Shown here in pieces: positions 31,991 through 41,423 of a DNA stretch of 64,000 bases. Position numbers and translations under genes: made by a program. The notes below the pieces were generated by a model. That model was not told where the DNA came from and searched no databases. It worked only from the letters and a program-made list of their open reading frames with translations. Source of the DNA: SpSt-539 sp964549445 (GTDB lineage: Bacteria; Planctomycetota; Phycisphaerae; UBA1845; UTPLA1); NCBI GenBank assembly GCA_964549445.1, contig CAZJVS010000021.1, positions 16,395 through 80,394 of the forward strand, given 5' to 3'. The stretch's first letter is position 1, and every line of letters begins with the position of its first letter.

Positions 31991-34288
31991 TTATTGTGAG
32001 ATGAGCGTGTTAACGAACACAGGGACATCCAAAGCGTCAATCATCTCGTCGCCATTCATGTCCAAGCCACAATGCACCGACTCGACAGCGGCCAGCCCCG
32101 TGACGACTGTCGTGAACACTTGAATGTCATCTCCGTTAGCGAAGCCGTCTCCGTTACCGTCGCCGCTTGCGCTCGTTGAGACTCTGAGCACGGCCGGATC
32201 GCTGAGCACATTACTGCACCCATTCGAGACTCGAACTTGGTATGTACCGATATCGTCGGATGCGACTGGACCAAACTGGATTGACGGACCGGTGAAGCCT
32301 TCGAGGTCGTCTCCATTCTTGATCCATTGGTAACTGAGAGGAGCATCGCCAAACGAGGACACGCCAATCGACACCGCGGCGCCGGAGCAACTTGAAACAC
32401 CAGTTGGCTGCTGTGCGATAAGCACGTTATGGCTCTCTAGCGCCCAGGTGTCTGTCAATCCACCGGACCCGACGGGACTGCCGCTGAACAGGATCATGCG
32501 GGTGCGCGACTCGTCAAATGCCATTGCATGCAGATCTCTGGCTACTGGCCCCGTTCCCGGACCAGGCGCCCAAGTTGAGCCGTCCCACTCCCATGTGTCA
32601 TTCAACTTGATGTTGCTCGTCTTTCCACCAAAAAGCACAACAACATTTCGCGACGAATCAAACGCCATCGCATGACTTATTCTCTTGGTTGGAGCACCAC
32701 TCGCGCGAAGGTTCCAGTTCACGCCATCCCATTCCCAGGTTTCCGATGAATCACCCGTTGCCGCGTTGCCGCCGAACAAAACCGTTACCCCACGATGAGA
32801 ATCAAACGCCATGGCGTGGCTCAGTCGTGCCGACGGCCCGGTACTCGATCGGTGCAACCAACTGTTGCCGTCCCACTCCCACGTATTGCCATCCCGGACT
32901 CCCGTGTCGCCCCCAAATAGCACGGTCACATGACGCTTCGAATCATACGCCATCGCATGACGGTTTCGGCCCGGAATGCCGCTGTCCGTCCGAAACGCCC
33001 AGGCCGTGCCGTTCCACTCCCAGGTTTCGCTGTCTGTGAATGGGTAACCGCCGAACATAACGCAGACACCACGAGTCGAGTCGTACGCCATCGCCGCATA
33101 CTCCCTCTTGAGCGGTCCAGTATGGGATGCGAGCGTCCAGAACTCCCCTGTCCATTCCCACGTCTCGTTGGTGTCGCCGAGCGGGCAATCGCCGCCAAAC
33201 ATCACGACGCGGTGCCTGGCCGAATCGTACGCCATGGTGTGTTTCATACGTCGTATTGGCCGCGCGTCGCATGCTTTGCGCCATGTGGTTCCGTTCCACG
33301 CCCACGTCTCGCCATTCGTAAAAACATCGAACTCAATTCGATCCCGTCCCCCAAAGACGATGCATTCATTTCGAAAACTGTCGTAGCTCATCGTATGCGA
33401 AGTTCGCGGCCAGGGTCCGTCAGCCGGCACGTGTGTCCAGTCAGTACCGTCCCATTCCCAGACCTCATCAGTCCACTGCCCGAGTGCCACTTTCAGTCCA
33501 CCGAACAGCACGATTCGATTCCGACTGCTGTCGAATGCCATCGCATGATCACGGCGGCCATCTGGAATTGATGCGGGGCGGAGAGCCCAGCTCAATCCGT
33601 CCCATTCCCATGTTTCCGTGCTTCCCTCAGTCCCTCCAAAGAGTACGCACACTTGACGCGAATCATCGAACGCCATTGCTGCCTTGTACCGCGGTGCCGG
33701 ACCGGTGGCTGCCACAAGAGTCCACGATGTTCCGTCAAACGCCCATGTTGACTGCAGCGGGCCTGAGGCGCCAAGTCCGCCGAACAAGAGCGTGACATTT
33801 CGAGCTGAATCAAACGCCATGCAGGCACTATCACGCCCCGCAGGGCCTGACTGCGTAACGAGAGTCCACGAGGTTCCATCCCAAGTCCATGTATCGGCAT
33901 TACTTACGGCGTTTAGGATGCCGCCGAAGAGTACGGTCTTTCCCAGATGCGCATCGTAGCACATACTCGACCGCACTCTTCCGACTGGACCGCTTGTAGA
34001 TCGCAAAGTCCAAGTGGACCCGTCCCACTCCCATGTACCCCCACCGGTGAACAGCACTACGACGCCGCGCGCCGTGTCAAACGCGGTCGTGAAGTCGTAA
34101 CCTGGATCGGGGAGCGCGCTCGGAGTGTGATTGACCCATTGCGGCAGGCATGATTGGCCCACCACGTCGCGCCCCGCCGACGAAAGTCCAACGACGACTG
34201 TCAGACACAAAGTCGCACTTCGGGCGCGGCCCAACCGTTTCAGTCTAGCGGTCGCGATCAATCCGTCCGTCGTCTCGGGCCTGCACAT
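31991..34288 (-). CDS. Secreted kelch-like beta-propeller protein with Ig-like domain and dockerin
   Basis: A 765-residue exported protein. After a signal peptide (to ~residue 45) come twelve imperfect repeats of ~45-50 residues, each with A-F/Y-D-S-x-R, V-L-F-G-G and T-W-E-W-D-G blocks, arranged as in kelch/galactose-oxidase propellers, possibly two six-bladed rings. Then follows an Ig-like domain (PLSYQWIKNGDDLEGF, YQVRVSNGCSNV) and a dockerin-like end (DGNGDGFANGDDIQVF and DMNGDEMIDALDVPVFVNTL). GGAGG lies ~11 nt before ATG 34288. The role is unknown, perhaps surface adhesion or carbohydrate binding. Transcribed downstream of the next repeat protein (40-bp gap). Confidence 0.85.
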   Translation of the reverse strand: MCRPETTDGLIATARLKRLGRARSATLCLTVVVGLSSAGRDVVGQSCLPQWVNHTPSALPDPGYDFTTAFDTARGVVVLFTGGGTWEWDGSTWTLRSTSGPVGRVRSSMCYDAHLGKTVLFGGILNAVSNADTWTWDGTSWTLVTQSGPAGRDSACMAFDSARNVTLLFGGLGASGPLQSTWAFDGTSWTLVAATGPAPRYKAAMAFDDSRQVCVLFGGTEGSTETWEWDGLSWALRPASIPDGRRDHAMAFDSSRNRIVLFGGLKVALGQWTDEVWEWDGTDWTHVPADGPWPRTSHTMSYDSFRNECIVFGGRDRIEFDVFTNGETWAWNGTTWRKACDARPIRRMKHTMAYDSARHRVVMFGGDCPLGDTNETWEWTGEFWTLASHTGPLKREYAAMAYDSTRGVCVMFGGYPFTDSETWEWNGTAWAFRTDSGIPGRNRHAMAYDSKRHVTVLFGGDTGVRDGNTWEWDGNSWLHRSSTGPSARLSHAMAFDSHRGVTVLFGGNAATGDSSETWEWDGVNWNLRASGAPTKRISHAMAFDSSRNVVVLFGGKTSNIKLNDTWEWDGSTWAPGPGTGPVARDLHAMAFDESRTRMILFSGSPVGSGGLTDTWALESHNVLIAQQPTGVSSCSGAAVSIGVSSFGDAPLSYQWIKNGDDLEGFTGPSIQFGPVASDDIGTYQVRVSNGCSNVLSDPAVLRVSTSASGDGNGDGFANGDDIQVFTTVVTGLAAVESVHCGLDMNGDEMIDALDVPVFVNTLISQ

Positions 34289-34327
34289 TGGAACCTAACC
34301 TCCACTTGGCTCGATGAGCGACACCAT

Positions 34328-36148
34328 CTATCGGGCGATGGTGACGAAGAGGAAGTTCTCGATGTCTACTCCGTTCACGAGTCCATCCTGATTCAAATCA
34401 GCGCTCCCGATGTCGCAACATCCATGCTCCGTTGAATACTGAGACTGATCGACCAGCGCCAGCGCAAGGGCGACAGCATCGCCCGGACCAATACCGCCAT
34501 CGCAGTCAACGTCACCGACTGGTCCGGGACTCTGATCCGGACACGGGACAGTTGCGAGCATGAGAGCGCCGGATCCGTCTATGAATCCCATATGAAACGC
34601 GATCTGTCCGGAATCCGTCAACGCGGCCGAGCGCCCATCCTGTCCCCCAGAATTGGCCCTGAAGGAAAAGCTGCTCGGCGTCCGGACATTTCCCGGTCGG
34701 ATCTGAATGGCCGTTCCCGTTCTCGCAATGAGTCGTGCCACACCAGCGCGGTCTTCGAACCAGAGACAAACGTTGTTAGCAAGCGTCACACCAGGGCCGC
34801 GAATGTTGCAGGAATACGCGACTTGTCCGGCTCCGTTTGCCGCCTGCGCGGCAAAGGTGTCAAAGACAACATTGGTCGCGAATCCGGGCACGGCGTTGCC
34901 TTCCCGGGCAATAAGTCCAAGCGAGCCGCTACGAAAGCACCAAATTCCGTAGTCATTCCCGAAAGAAACACCACTTCCGCTAACGTTTGCAAATAGGACA
35001 ACATCACCTCGCGCATTGATTGTGGGTGGAGTATTGAAACTGAATCCAAAGACGACACCGGGCAACGTGCCGGGCGCCGGATCTCCGGCGCGTGCGATCG
35101 GTGCGATCGTTCCAGGCTGCCCGGTCCAGATGCCGACTCCATTGTTGACGTCGATTCCAGCGCCGACCAGATACCCGATGAACGCCACCTCCCCGACGTC
35201 GTTGATGTCCGGGGAATTGACGTTTCCGAAGCCTCCGAACGAGACTCCGAAAGGCATGCCTGGAGCCGGGTCGCCCTCACGCGCGATCAGTTGTAGATTT
35301 CCGGGGACTCCCCACCAAATGCCGGTATCGTTTGACGAGTCGACGCCAGCGCCTGCGATTTGAGCCCGAAAGGCAACGACGCCGTTGCGATTCACGACCG
35401 CCGAACCGATGTCGCTGAATCGCGCATCGGATCCCGCACCCGGTGCCGGATCTCCGGTCCGTGCCGCGAGCGCCAGGCTGCCGGCCTGCCCGCTCCAAAG
35501 CCCCAGATCGTTGACCCACGGCACGACGCCGGGGCCGGTTATTAGCGCCGTCAACACAATGTGATTATTCGATCCCATCGCAAATCGGGAAAACGAATCA
35601 CTGGCGCTCGGGTTAGAGAAGACGACGCCCGGCGCTGCTCCGGGAGCCGACTCGCCCTCGCGAATCACAAGCTCTACGCCGCCGGGTGATGCAAGCCAGA
35701 ATCCAGAGTTATTCGACTGCGTAACGTTTCCTGCCAGATAGGAACAAAAGTAGATCTTGTCAGAAGCGCTCGCGGATGTCGCGTCGAATCCGGTTCCACT
35801 GGTACTCGAATAGAATACTCCGGATGCAAGTCCCGCCGCTTGATTTCCTTCGCGCGCGACGTTGATGAGAGTGCCCGGTGTTCCCTTCCAAATCCCATCT
35901 GCATTCGACGAAATGATGCCTTCTCCGCCAAGTTCGGCAACAAAGACGATAACTCCATCATTATTGATCGATGGAGTGTAGAAGTAGCGGAAGTACTGCC
36001 CCGGCTGCGCGCCCGGAGCGGGGTCGAGATACGCCGCAATCGCTTGGTACGTGACTGGAGCGGCATCCACACCGGAGTGAACGCTCGTCCCCAGAACAAC
36101 AAATGCGAGGCCGGTGATGAGTCCAGAACAGCGAAGCCCATCAAGCAT
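34328..36148 (-). CDS. Secreted repeat protein with dockerin (REGDPAPG repeats)
   Basis: A 606-residue exported protein with about eight repeats of ~55-60 residues, each built as N-x-x-G-x-V-x-F-x-A, an x-G-x-G-V turn, N-x-x-G-I-W-x-G, P-G-x-L/I and a closing AREGDPAPG-type turn. This layout is frequent in planctomycete secreted proteins and suggests a beta-propeller. The C-terminus has two dockerin-like segments (DVDCDGGIGPGDAVALALAL, DLNQDGLVNGVDIENFLFV). ATG 36148 is decided by GAGGAGG upstream; the frame is open to 36238. Function unknown. Confidence 0.85.
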   Translation of the reverse strand: MLDGLRCSGLITGLAFVVLGTSVHSGVDAAPVTYQAIAAYLDPAPGAQPGQYFRYFYTPSINNDGVIVFVAELGGEGIISSNADGIWKGTPGTLINVAREGNQAAGLASGVFYSSTSGTGFDATSASASDKIYFCSYLAGNVTQSNNSGFWLASPGGVELVIREGESAPGAAPGVVFSNPSASDSFSRFAMGSNNHIVLTALITGPGVVPWVNDLGLWSGQAGSLALAARTGDPAPGAGSDARFSDIGSAVVNRNGVVAFRAQIAGAGVDSSNDTGIWWGVPGNLQLIAREGDPAPGMPFGVSFGGFGNVNSPDINDVGEVAFIGYLVGAGIDVNNGVGIWTGQPGTIAPIARAGDPAPGTLPGVVFGFSFNTPPTINARGDVVLFANVSGSGVSFGNDYGIWCFRSGSLGLIAREGNAVPGFATNVVFDTFAAQAANGAGQVAYSCNIRGPGVTLANNVCLWFEDRAGVARLIARTGTAIQIRPGNVRTPSSFSFRANSGGQDGRSAALTDSGQIAFHMGFIDGSGALMLATVPCPDQSPGPVGDVDCDGGIGPGDAVALALALVDQSQYSTEHGCCDIGSADLNQDGLVNGVDIENFLFVTIAR

Positions 36149-36608
36149 CGGTGCCTCCTCGTGGGCGGCGCTTAGGTGGCCCTTGAATGGCGATGTCACC
36201 CCAGACAAAGCCAACCGATGGATTTTGCGCGAGTGCATGTGTGTTTCGCAGCGGCTTGTCGTTGAATTTCGACTGTTGGCCGCTGCTCTGATTCTAACCG
36301 TTCGAGCCGCGAACGCAAAGGTACGGAATTCGGGCTTGATCCGGATTCACGGTCGTCCGGATTCATATCTCTGAGAAGTCCCCCGCCCGGACGCTCTGAC
36401 TCTCGAAAGATGAACAGCCCTCGACAAATCACTTCTGCTTCGACTTGACCCTTGAGTTTTACGTCCTAACATAATACGAACACTGGGGAGGCCACCGTCT
36501 CGCGCGTCGTCGCTTCGGACAAGCACCGCCGCGAAGCCCCCGGAGACTCTCCGCGCCGACCCAATGCGCCCGGGAAAACCTGTATTGCGATAAGATATGT
36601 CAGACTCT

Positions 36609-36638
36609 CTATCGTCTGCTATCGTCTTCTATCGTCAA
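36609..36638 (+). repeat. 10-bp tandem repeat, three copies
   Basis: Three consecutive 10-bp units CTATCGTCTG, CTATCGTCTT and CTATCGTCAA, followed by a run of A and G (AAAAAGAGG). The period equals about one helical turn. Confidence 0.85.
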
Positions 36639-36724
36639 AAAAAGAGGTCGCGCGCCGCAGGCCCGCGAACGCACGACAGTGAACCGATGACTCAAAGCCG
36701 ACCGCCACGACCCGCGTCCCATCA

Positions 36725-36744
36725 AATCCCGTCTAATCCCGTCA
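36725..36744 (+). repeat. 10-bp tandem repeat, two copies
   Basis: Two units, AATCCCGTCT and AATCCCGTCA, again followed by an A run and AGAAGG as in the repeat 90 bp upstream. The shared CGTC-A(n)-GA end suggests related origin. Confidence 0.7.
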
Positions 36745-36929
36745 AAAAAGAAGGGGGGTGGTCCGAATGAGCCCGAATCCACCCGCCGCCAAGTCCGAGC
36801 CGCGCCCTGCCCTTGACGCGCCGAGCGGCGCTGCCGCTCTCGAACGCGGAGCGTTCCCGGCGTGTCAAAGGCCCGCCCTCGCGCTCGAACTCCAAGCCCC
36901 ATGCGGCCCTCAGGCCGCCTACTGCCTGA

Positions 36930-36964
36930 AATCCGCAATCCCCAATCCACAATCCGCAATCCGG
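36930..36964 (+). repeat. 7-bp tandem repeat, five copies
   Basis: Five 7-bp units in register: AATCCGC, AATCCCC, AATCCAC, AATCCGC, AATCCGG. It lies 126 bp before the start of the lipoprotein gene and keeps its frame open upstream, but I do not count it as coding. Confidence 0.85.
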
Positions 36965-37090
36965 TTCCCAGTCCCAATAACTCACCTCCAGCGCTTCACA
37001 CACCCCGACTGGCCGCCATCCCGCTTCACTCTTCGCTCCAGCCGGCATACGATCTTTCACGCGGCCTCACGAGCCGTCGGGGGAAGAGCA

Positions 37091-37882
37091 ATGAAGCGAG
37101 CAATCTGGTTCGGCGCGATGCTGATGGGTGTCGTGCTCATGATCGCGGTCGTCGGCTGCCATCATCCCACTTCCTGGGAGTTCTCAGGCCCGCGCGTCTT
37201 CCTCATCCGCGGCACACCCGCCGAGAGCAGTGACGGCCTCTACTGGCTCGAAGGCGAACTCCACCAGCACGAAATCAACGCCACCGTCGTCGGCCCGGAT
37301 GACTGGCTCCAGGTCGTCAACGACATCGACGCCGCCCCGGCCGAAGACGCCATCATCGTCGGCCACGGCCACGGCGGCTTCCTCGCGACACAAGTCGCCC
37401 GCCACTACGCCCAGGACCACAAGACCAAGTACATGAAGCGCGTCATCGTCATCGACGCCTTCAACAAGGACTGGCCCTACGCCGAAACGAACGCCAAGAA
37501 CCCGACGCCGATGCCCATCGGCCACAACGCCCAGCGCATCAACAACTACGTCCAGCATGCCGAAGACTCGTCGGTCAACGGCACGACCCTCGTCAGCACC
37601 CGCAACAGCAACTACGCCGAGAAGCATCCCTATTACTGGTACGACAATTACTGGGGCGACTATCCCGTCGTCGGCCAGAACATGGCCACCGACGTCTCGG
37701 CCCTCCAGGTGACCCACACGACGATTGACAACAACCAGCAACTGCTAGAACGTATCTTGAAGCTGTGCCGGCGGTCGGCGCTGACGCCCTGTCACTACAC
37801 GCCCGTGCGACATTACCCCTATGCCGCGCCCGACAAAGAACGACAGGAAGACACCCCGACCCGACAGGCCTCGGCCTACTGA
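37091..37882 (+). CDS. Lipoprotein with hydrolase-like GHGHGG motif
   Basis: A 263-residue putative lipoprotein: MKRAIWFGAMLMGVVLMIAV then VGCHH gives a lipobox-type Cys. The body resembles an alpha/beta-hydrolase core (RVFLIRGTPAESSDGLYWLE, DAIIVGHGHGGFLATQVARH, KRVIVIDAFNKDWPYAE), but the nucleophile elbow G-x-S-x-G reads G-H-G-H-G, so the usual Ser is missing and hydrolase activity is doubtful. GGAAGAGC precedes ATG 37091. The last 62 bp overlap the next gene, and the C-terminal ~35 residues may not be conserved. Confidence 0.7.
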   Translation: MKRAIWFGAMLMGVVLMIAVVGCHHPTSWEFSGPRVFLIRGTPAESSDGLYWLEGELHQHEINATVVGPDDWLQVVNDIDAAPAEDAIIVGHGHGGFLATQVARHYAQDHKTKYMKRVIVIDAFNKDWPYAETNAKNPTPMPIGHNAQRINNYVQHAEDSSVNGTTLVSTRNSNYAEKHPYYWYDNYWGDYPVVGQNMATDVSALQVTHTTIDNNQQLLERILKLCRRSALTPCHYTPVRHYPYAAPDKERQEDTPTRQASAY

Positions 37883-39587
37883 CGCCGCCCCGCGCGGCCC
37901 GAAAAATTTCAAACTCGCCGTCGTCGCGCTGACTGCAATCGCACTCGGCGCGACGTTCTTTTCCGGCTGGTTGCTGTGGCGTGGACCGGTAGGTGACTTG
38001 GTGCGGCAGTATCGTCTATTGAAAAACCCGCCGTGGCGATCGAGCGATGACGCGCTACGCACAGCTCTGGCCGGCAATCCCGAGGCGGATCGGATGATGA
38101 GTGCGCTGAGCGCCCTGACGACGACTGAATTGGTTCTTTCGGGGCGCATCGAGGTCAGCCGGCTCCCACCCGATCTGAAATCGGCCCTTGCCGCCGATTG
38201 GAGCAACCGCGTCACCCGCCTCTGCGCCGCAACGCTTGCCACGTCGCAAGCACGCGCCGCCGGCGGCGACTCGCTTCGGCAGGCCACGGCCTTCCAGCGA
38301 ATCATGAACGACGGCCCAATCGACCTTTGCACCCTCTACCGCGACCAATGGTGGGAGGCATGGAGCGCCGCGCTGTCGAAGCTCAACATTGGCGCGACCG
38401 CCTACAAACCCGGTTTCCATGCGATGCTGACGCCGTCCGCGTCAATTACCGCAGCACCGATCGGCGCGCTTCCGCTACTTGCAGGCGCTATCATCGATCT
38501 TTCCAGATTGCTCGATGCCTCTGGGAGGCGACCGGAGGGCTTGGGCCCTCGTGGCTACCTTGAGCAGGCGTTGCACGAAGTTGTGGATTCAGAGCTTTCG
38601 ATCGCGAATCTGATGTTGTGCGCTGATTTGCTTGTCCGGACCACTGCGGCCGATCCCGGGCGAAAAGACGAAGTCCAGAAATTGGTAGTCTCCCGAGACG
38701 AATTCCGGTCGCTCGCGCATTGGTGGTGTTCAAACGCTCCTGACTGGCTCGATATCACCGGGGCCGCGACCGCGAATCCGCCTTACCTCGGCACATTAAT
38801 CACTCCGTTCGCTCCTGCCGCTTTGGCTGCGTACTCGGTCGTTTGTGGGGCTTCCTTCTACTTCCTACTTGTCCTGATTGTTGAGCTCTTGCACCGTCGC
38901 TGGGCGGCGACCGCTCGCACGACGGAGGAAGGAGTTCCTGACACCGATTCGCGGCGATCACATCAATACGTGGCCGCAGTTTTCACCGGACTAGCTGCGA
39001 GCGCCGTCGGCGCCTTTGTTATCGCGATGCGCGTTTCTATCAGCTCCAAGTCCAACGATGTCTCAACGCTTATATGGATCGCGGCGATGATGATCGGTGG
39101 ATTCGTCTGTGCTCGATGGATATCCGCGTCAAAACCCGCCGATCGAAGGGTTGGTGTGACAGTAGCTCTATTGATCGCGTGTATCGTTTGCGCGTCGATC
39201 GGAGCCCAACCACTAGCGCATATCGAGCGATGGCTGCGAATTCACACGGTCTTGGTGCTGTCGGGCTGCGCAATCGGATTGCTGGCGCTTACCTACTTTC
39301 TTGTCCGACGACGACGACTACGTCTTCGATGCGACTGTGTCGAGCTGGAACGCGCCTCGGTATTACGCTCTGGATTCGTGGTCTTGGGCGCCGCCGCCGT
39401 ATCGCTCGGCCTAGCCTCGTTTGCTTCAGCCGTTCGAAATGACGATTGGGTAAGACTATCTTTTAAGAATGAAATCAATTGGGCCGTTAGTAGCGGATCG
39501 TTCAAGGCAATAGACCTTTTCGGCACACAACCAGAAAGCGCGCGAGGCAGTTCAAGTCCGACCAGTTCGGCACCCGCGAAGCTATAA
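37821..39587 (+). CDS. Large membrane protein of unknown function
   Basis: 588 residues with one N-terminal helix (LAVVALTAIALGATFFSGWL), a ~290-residue extracytoplasmic region and six to seven C-terminal helices (from LAAYSVVCGASFYFLLVLIV onwards), ending in a Ser/Pro/Thr-rich tail. No family recognised. The basic, Pro-rich N-terminus (MPRPTKNDRKTPRPDRP) fits a cytoplasmic start. The 62-bp overlap with the preceding gene is unusually long; either both frames are used or the upstream stop has shifted. It ends 9 bp before cinA. Confidence 0.72.
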   Translation: MPRPTKNDRKTPRPDRPRPTDAAPRGPKNFKLAVVALTAIALGATFFSGWLLWRGPVGDLVRQYRLLKNPPWRSSDDALRTALAGNPEADRMMSALSALTTTELVLSGRIEVSRLPPDLKSALAADWSNRVTRLCAATLATSQARAAGGDSLRQATAFQRIMNDGPIDLCTLYRDQWWEAWSAALSKLNIGATAYKPGFHAMLTPSASITAAPIGALPLLAGAIIDLSRLLDASGRRPEGLGPRGYLEQALHEVVDSELSIANLMLCADLLVRTTAADPGRKDEVQKLVVSRDEFRSLAHWWCSNAPDWLDITGAATANPPYLGTLITPFAPAALAAYSVVCGASFYFLLVLIVELLHRRWAATARTTEEGVPDTDSRRSHQYVAAVFTGLAASAVGAFVIAMRVSISSKSNDVSTLIWIAAMMIGGFVCARWISASKPADRRVGVTVALLIACIVCASIGAQPLAHIERWLRIHTVLVLSGCAIGLLALTYFLVRRRRLRLRCDCVELERASVLRSGFVVLGAAAVSLGLASFASAVRNDDWVRLSFKNEINWAVSSGSFKAIDLFGTQPESARGSSSPTSSAPAKL

Positions 39588-39596
39588 TCGCCGCCC

Positions 39597-40838
39597 ATGG
39601 ATGCCTGGATCCTCGGCGTCGGAACCGAACTCGCACTCGGCCAGACCGTCGACACCAACTCCGCCTGGATCGCCCAGCGTCTCGCCGAAGCCGGCATCGC
39701 GACGCAGCGGCACATCACCGTCGCCGACGAAGTCGAGCCGATCCGCGACGAACTCGCCCGCGCCGCCGCGGCCGCCGACATCGTCATCGTCACCGGCGGC
39801 CTCGGACCGACCGTCGACGACCTCACCCGCGACGCACTCGCCGCCGCCATGGGTGTCGAACTTAAGCTCCACCATCATTCCCTCGAACGCATCCGCGACT
39901 TCTTCGCCCGCCGCAACATCGAAATGCCCGAGCCGAATCGCGTCCAGGCCATGATCCCCGTCGGCGCGACCGCGATCGACAACGCCACCGGCACCGCCCC
40001 CGGCATCCGCTGCAAGCTCGCCCGAGCCGACATCTTCATCCTGCCCGGCGTCCCGAGCGAAATGAAAGCCATGTTCGCCGCCGACGTCTGGCCCGCCCTC
40101 GTCGGCCGCGGCGGCGGCGGCGTCATCCTCCAGACCGTCCTGCGAACCTACGGCTCTCCCGAGTCCGAGCTTGGCGCGAAGATCGCCGACCTCATGGCCC
40201 GCGGCCGCAACCCCAACGTCGGCACGACCGCATCCGATGCCGTCATCGGCGTCCGCATTAACGCCACCGGCCACGACGAGCCTACTGCTCGCCGCCTGAT
40301 GGAGCAGGACGCCGCCGACGTCCGCCGCCGCCTCGGCCGCATCGTCTTCGGCGAGGGCGACGTCACGCTGCAGGAAGCCGTCGCCGAACTGCTGTTCAAG
40401 TCGCATCGCACCGTCGCCACCGCCGAATCCTGCACCGGCGGCCTCGTCGCCAAGCGACTCACCGACATCTCCGGCAGCAGCAAGTATTTCCTCGAAGGCG
40501 TCGTGACTTACTCCAACCCGGCGAAGCATAGACTGCTCGGCGTGCCGACAGAGCTTCTCGACCGCCACGGCGCAGTCAGCCGCGAAGTCTGCGAATCGAT
40601 GGCCTCCGGCTGCCGCCGCATCAGCAACGCCGACTACGCCGTCTCCGTCACCGGCGTTGCCGGTCCAACGGGTGGCACCGCCGACAAGCCCGTCGGCCTC
40701 GTCTACGTCGGCTTGGCCTCGGCGAAGGGCTGCGATGTGCACGAGCTGCGCCTCGGCGACCACCTGACCCGCGAGCAAATCCGCGACCGTACCGCCAAGG
40801 CCGCCCTCAACATGCTGCGACTGGCGTTGATGGCTTAG
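39597..40838 (+). CDS. cinA: CinA: ADP-ribose pyrophosphatase / NMN amidohydrolase-type protein
   Basis: The full two-domain CinA of 413 residues. The N-terminal MoaB/MogA-like (COG1058) domain reads ILGVGTELALGQTVDTNSAW and IVTGGLGPTVDDLTRDALAA. The C-terminal nicotinamide-mononucleotide amidase domain contains TVATAESCTGGLVAKRLTDI, GVVTYSNPAKHRLLGV and SVTGVAGPTGGTADKPVGLV. It takes part in pyridine nucleotide salvage. ATG 39597. Followed after 48 bp by the HIT gene. Confidence 0.95.
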   Translation: MDAWILGVGTELALGQTVDTNSAWIAQRLAEAGIATQRHITVADEVEPIRDELARAAAAADIVIVTGGLGPTVDDLTRDALAAAMGVELKLHHHSLERIRDFFARRNIEMPEPNRVQAMIPVGATAIDNATGTAPGIRCKLARADIFILPGVPSEMKAMFAADVWPALVGRGGGGVILQTVLRTYGSPESELGAKIADLMARGRNPNVGTTASDAVIGVRINATGHDEPTARRLMEQDAADVRRRLGRIVFGEGDVTLQEAVAELLFKSHRTVATAESCTGGLVAKRLTDISGSSKYFLEGVVTYSNPAKHRLLGVPTELLDRHGAVSREVCESMASGCRRISNADYAVSVTGVAGPTGGTADKPVGLVYVGLASAKGCDVHELRLGDHLTREQIRDRTAKAALNMLRLALMA

Positions 40839-40886
40839 ATGGTTTCTTGAGAGCAGCGAACAGGACCGCTAGAGTCAGGCCGAACC

Positions 40887-41423
40887 ATGAGCGAGTTCAG
40901 CAAGAACATCTGGGCCCCGTGGCGGATGGAATACATCCGCGAACTCGCCCGCCCCGAGGGCGGTTGCTTCCTCTGCGACTACTGGAAGTCGCCCGCCGAG
41001 GACGCCGCGAACCACGTCCTCTGGCGAACCCCGCGCTCGCTGGTCTGCTTCAACCGCTACCCCTACACCAACGGCCACTTGCTGATCGCGGTCGGCACCC
41101 ACAAGGCCGGCTTGCTCGAACTCGACGACGCCGAGAAGCTCGAACTGATGCAGCTCACCGCCGACGCCCAAGCCGTCCTGACGCGGACGCTTGAGCCGCA
41201 CGGCTTCAACATCGGAATCAACCTCGGCCGCTGCGCCGGCGCAGGCCTGCCCGATCATCTTCATCTGCACATCGTCCCCCGCTGGGGCGGCGACACAAAC
41301 TTCATGAGCGTCTGCTCCGACGTCCGTGTCATCATGCAGTCGATCGACACGCTCTTCGGCCAGCTCAAGAAGCTCTCGAACGAACTTGGCCTCCCTCACT
41401 CGACTCCCGTTCGATCCCCATGA
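40887..41423 (+). CDS. HIT-family nucleotide hydrolase or phosphorylase
   Basis: 178 residues. The histidine triad is H124-L-H126-L-H128-IVPRWGGD, with the nucleotide-binding NRYPYTNGHLLIAVGTHKAG before it. The N-terminus has a Cys pair (C27-x-x-C30) as in Ap4A phosphorylase or AMP-hydrolase relatives. The opening WAPWRMEYI is typical of the actinobacterial and planctomycete diadenosine polyphosphate hydrolase group. The stop overlaps the next start (ATGA). Confidence 0.92.
   Translation: MSEFSKNIWAPWRMEYIRELARPEGGCFLCDYWKSPAEDAANHVLWRTPRSLVCFNRYPYTNGHLLIAVGTHKAGLLELDDAEKLELMQLTADAQAVLTRTLEPHGFNIGINLGRCAGAGLPDHLHLHIVPRWGGDTNFMSVCSDVRVIMQSIDTLFGQLKKLSNELGLPHSTPVRSP

Larger units (their letters stand above)
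36149..37090. other. 942-bp intergenic region with short tandem repeats
   Basis: No gene is supported. The region between a minus-strand and a plus-strand gene should hold two divergent promoters. It contains three separate short tandem repeats (36609-36638, 36725-36744, 36930-36964), listed individually. AT content rises around 36440-36480 and 36590-36650. Confidence 0.6.

Noticed and set aside
31991..34288. Regularly spaced similar segments, considered as a CRISPR array
   Set aside because: The repeats are about 140-150 bp apart, imperfect and in one open reading frame; they are protein modules.
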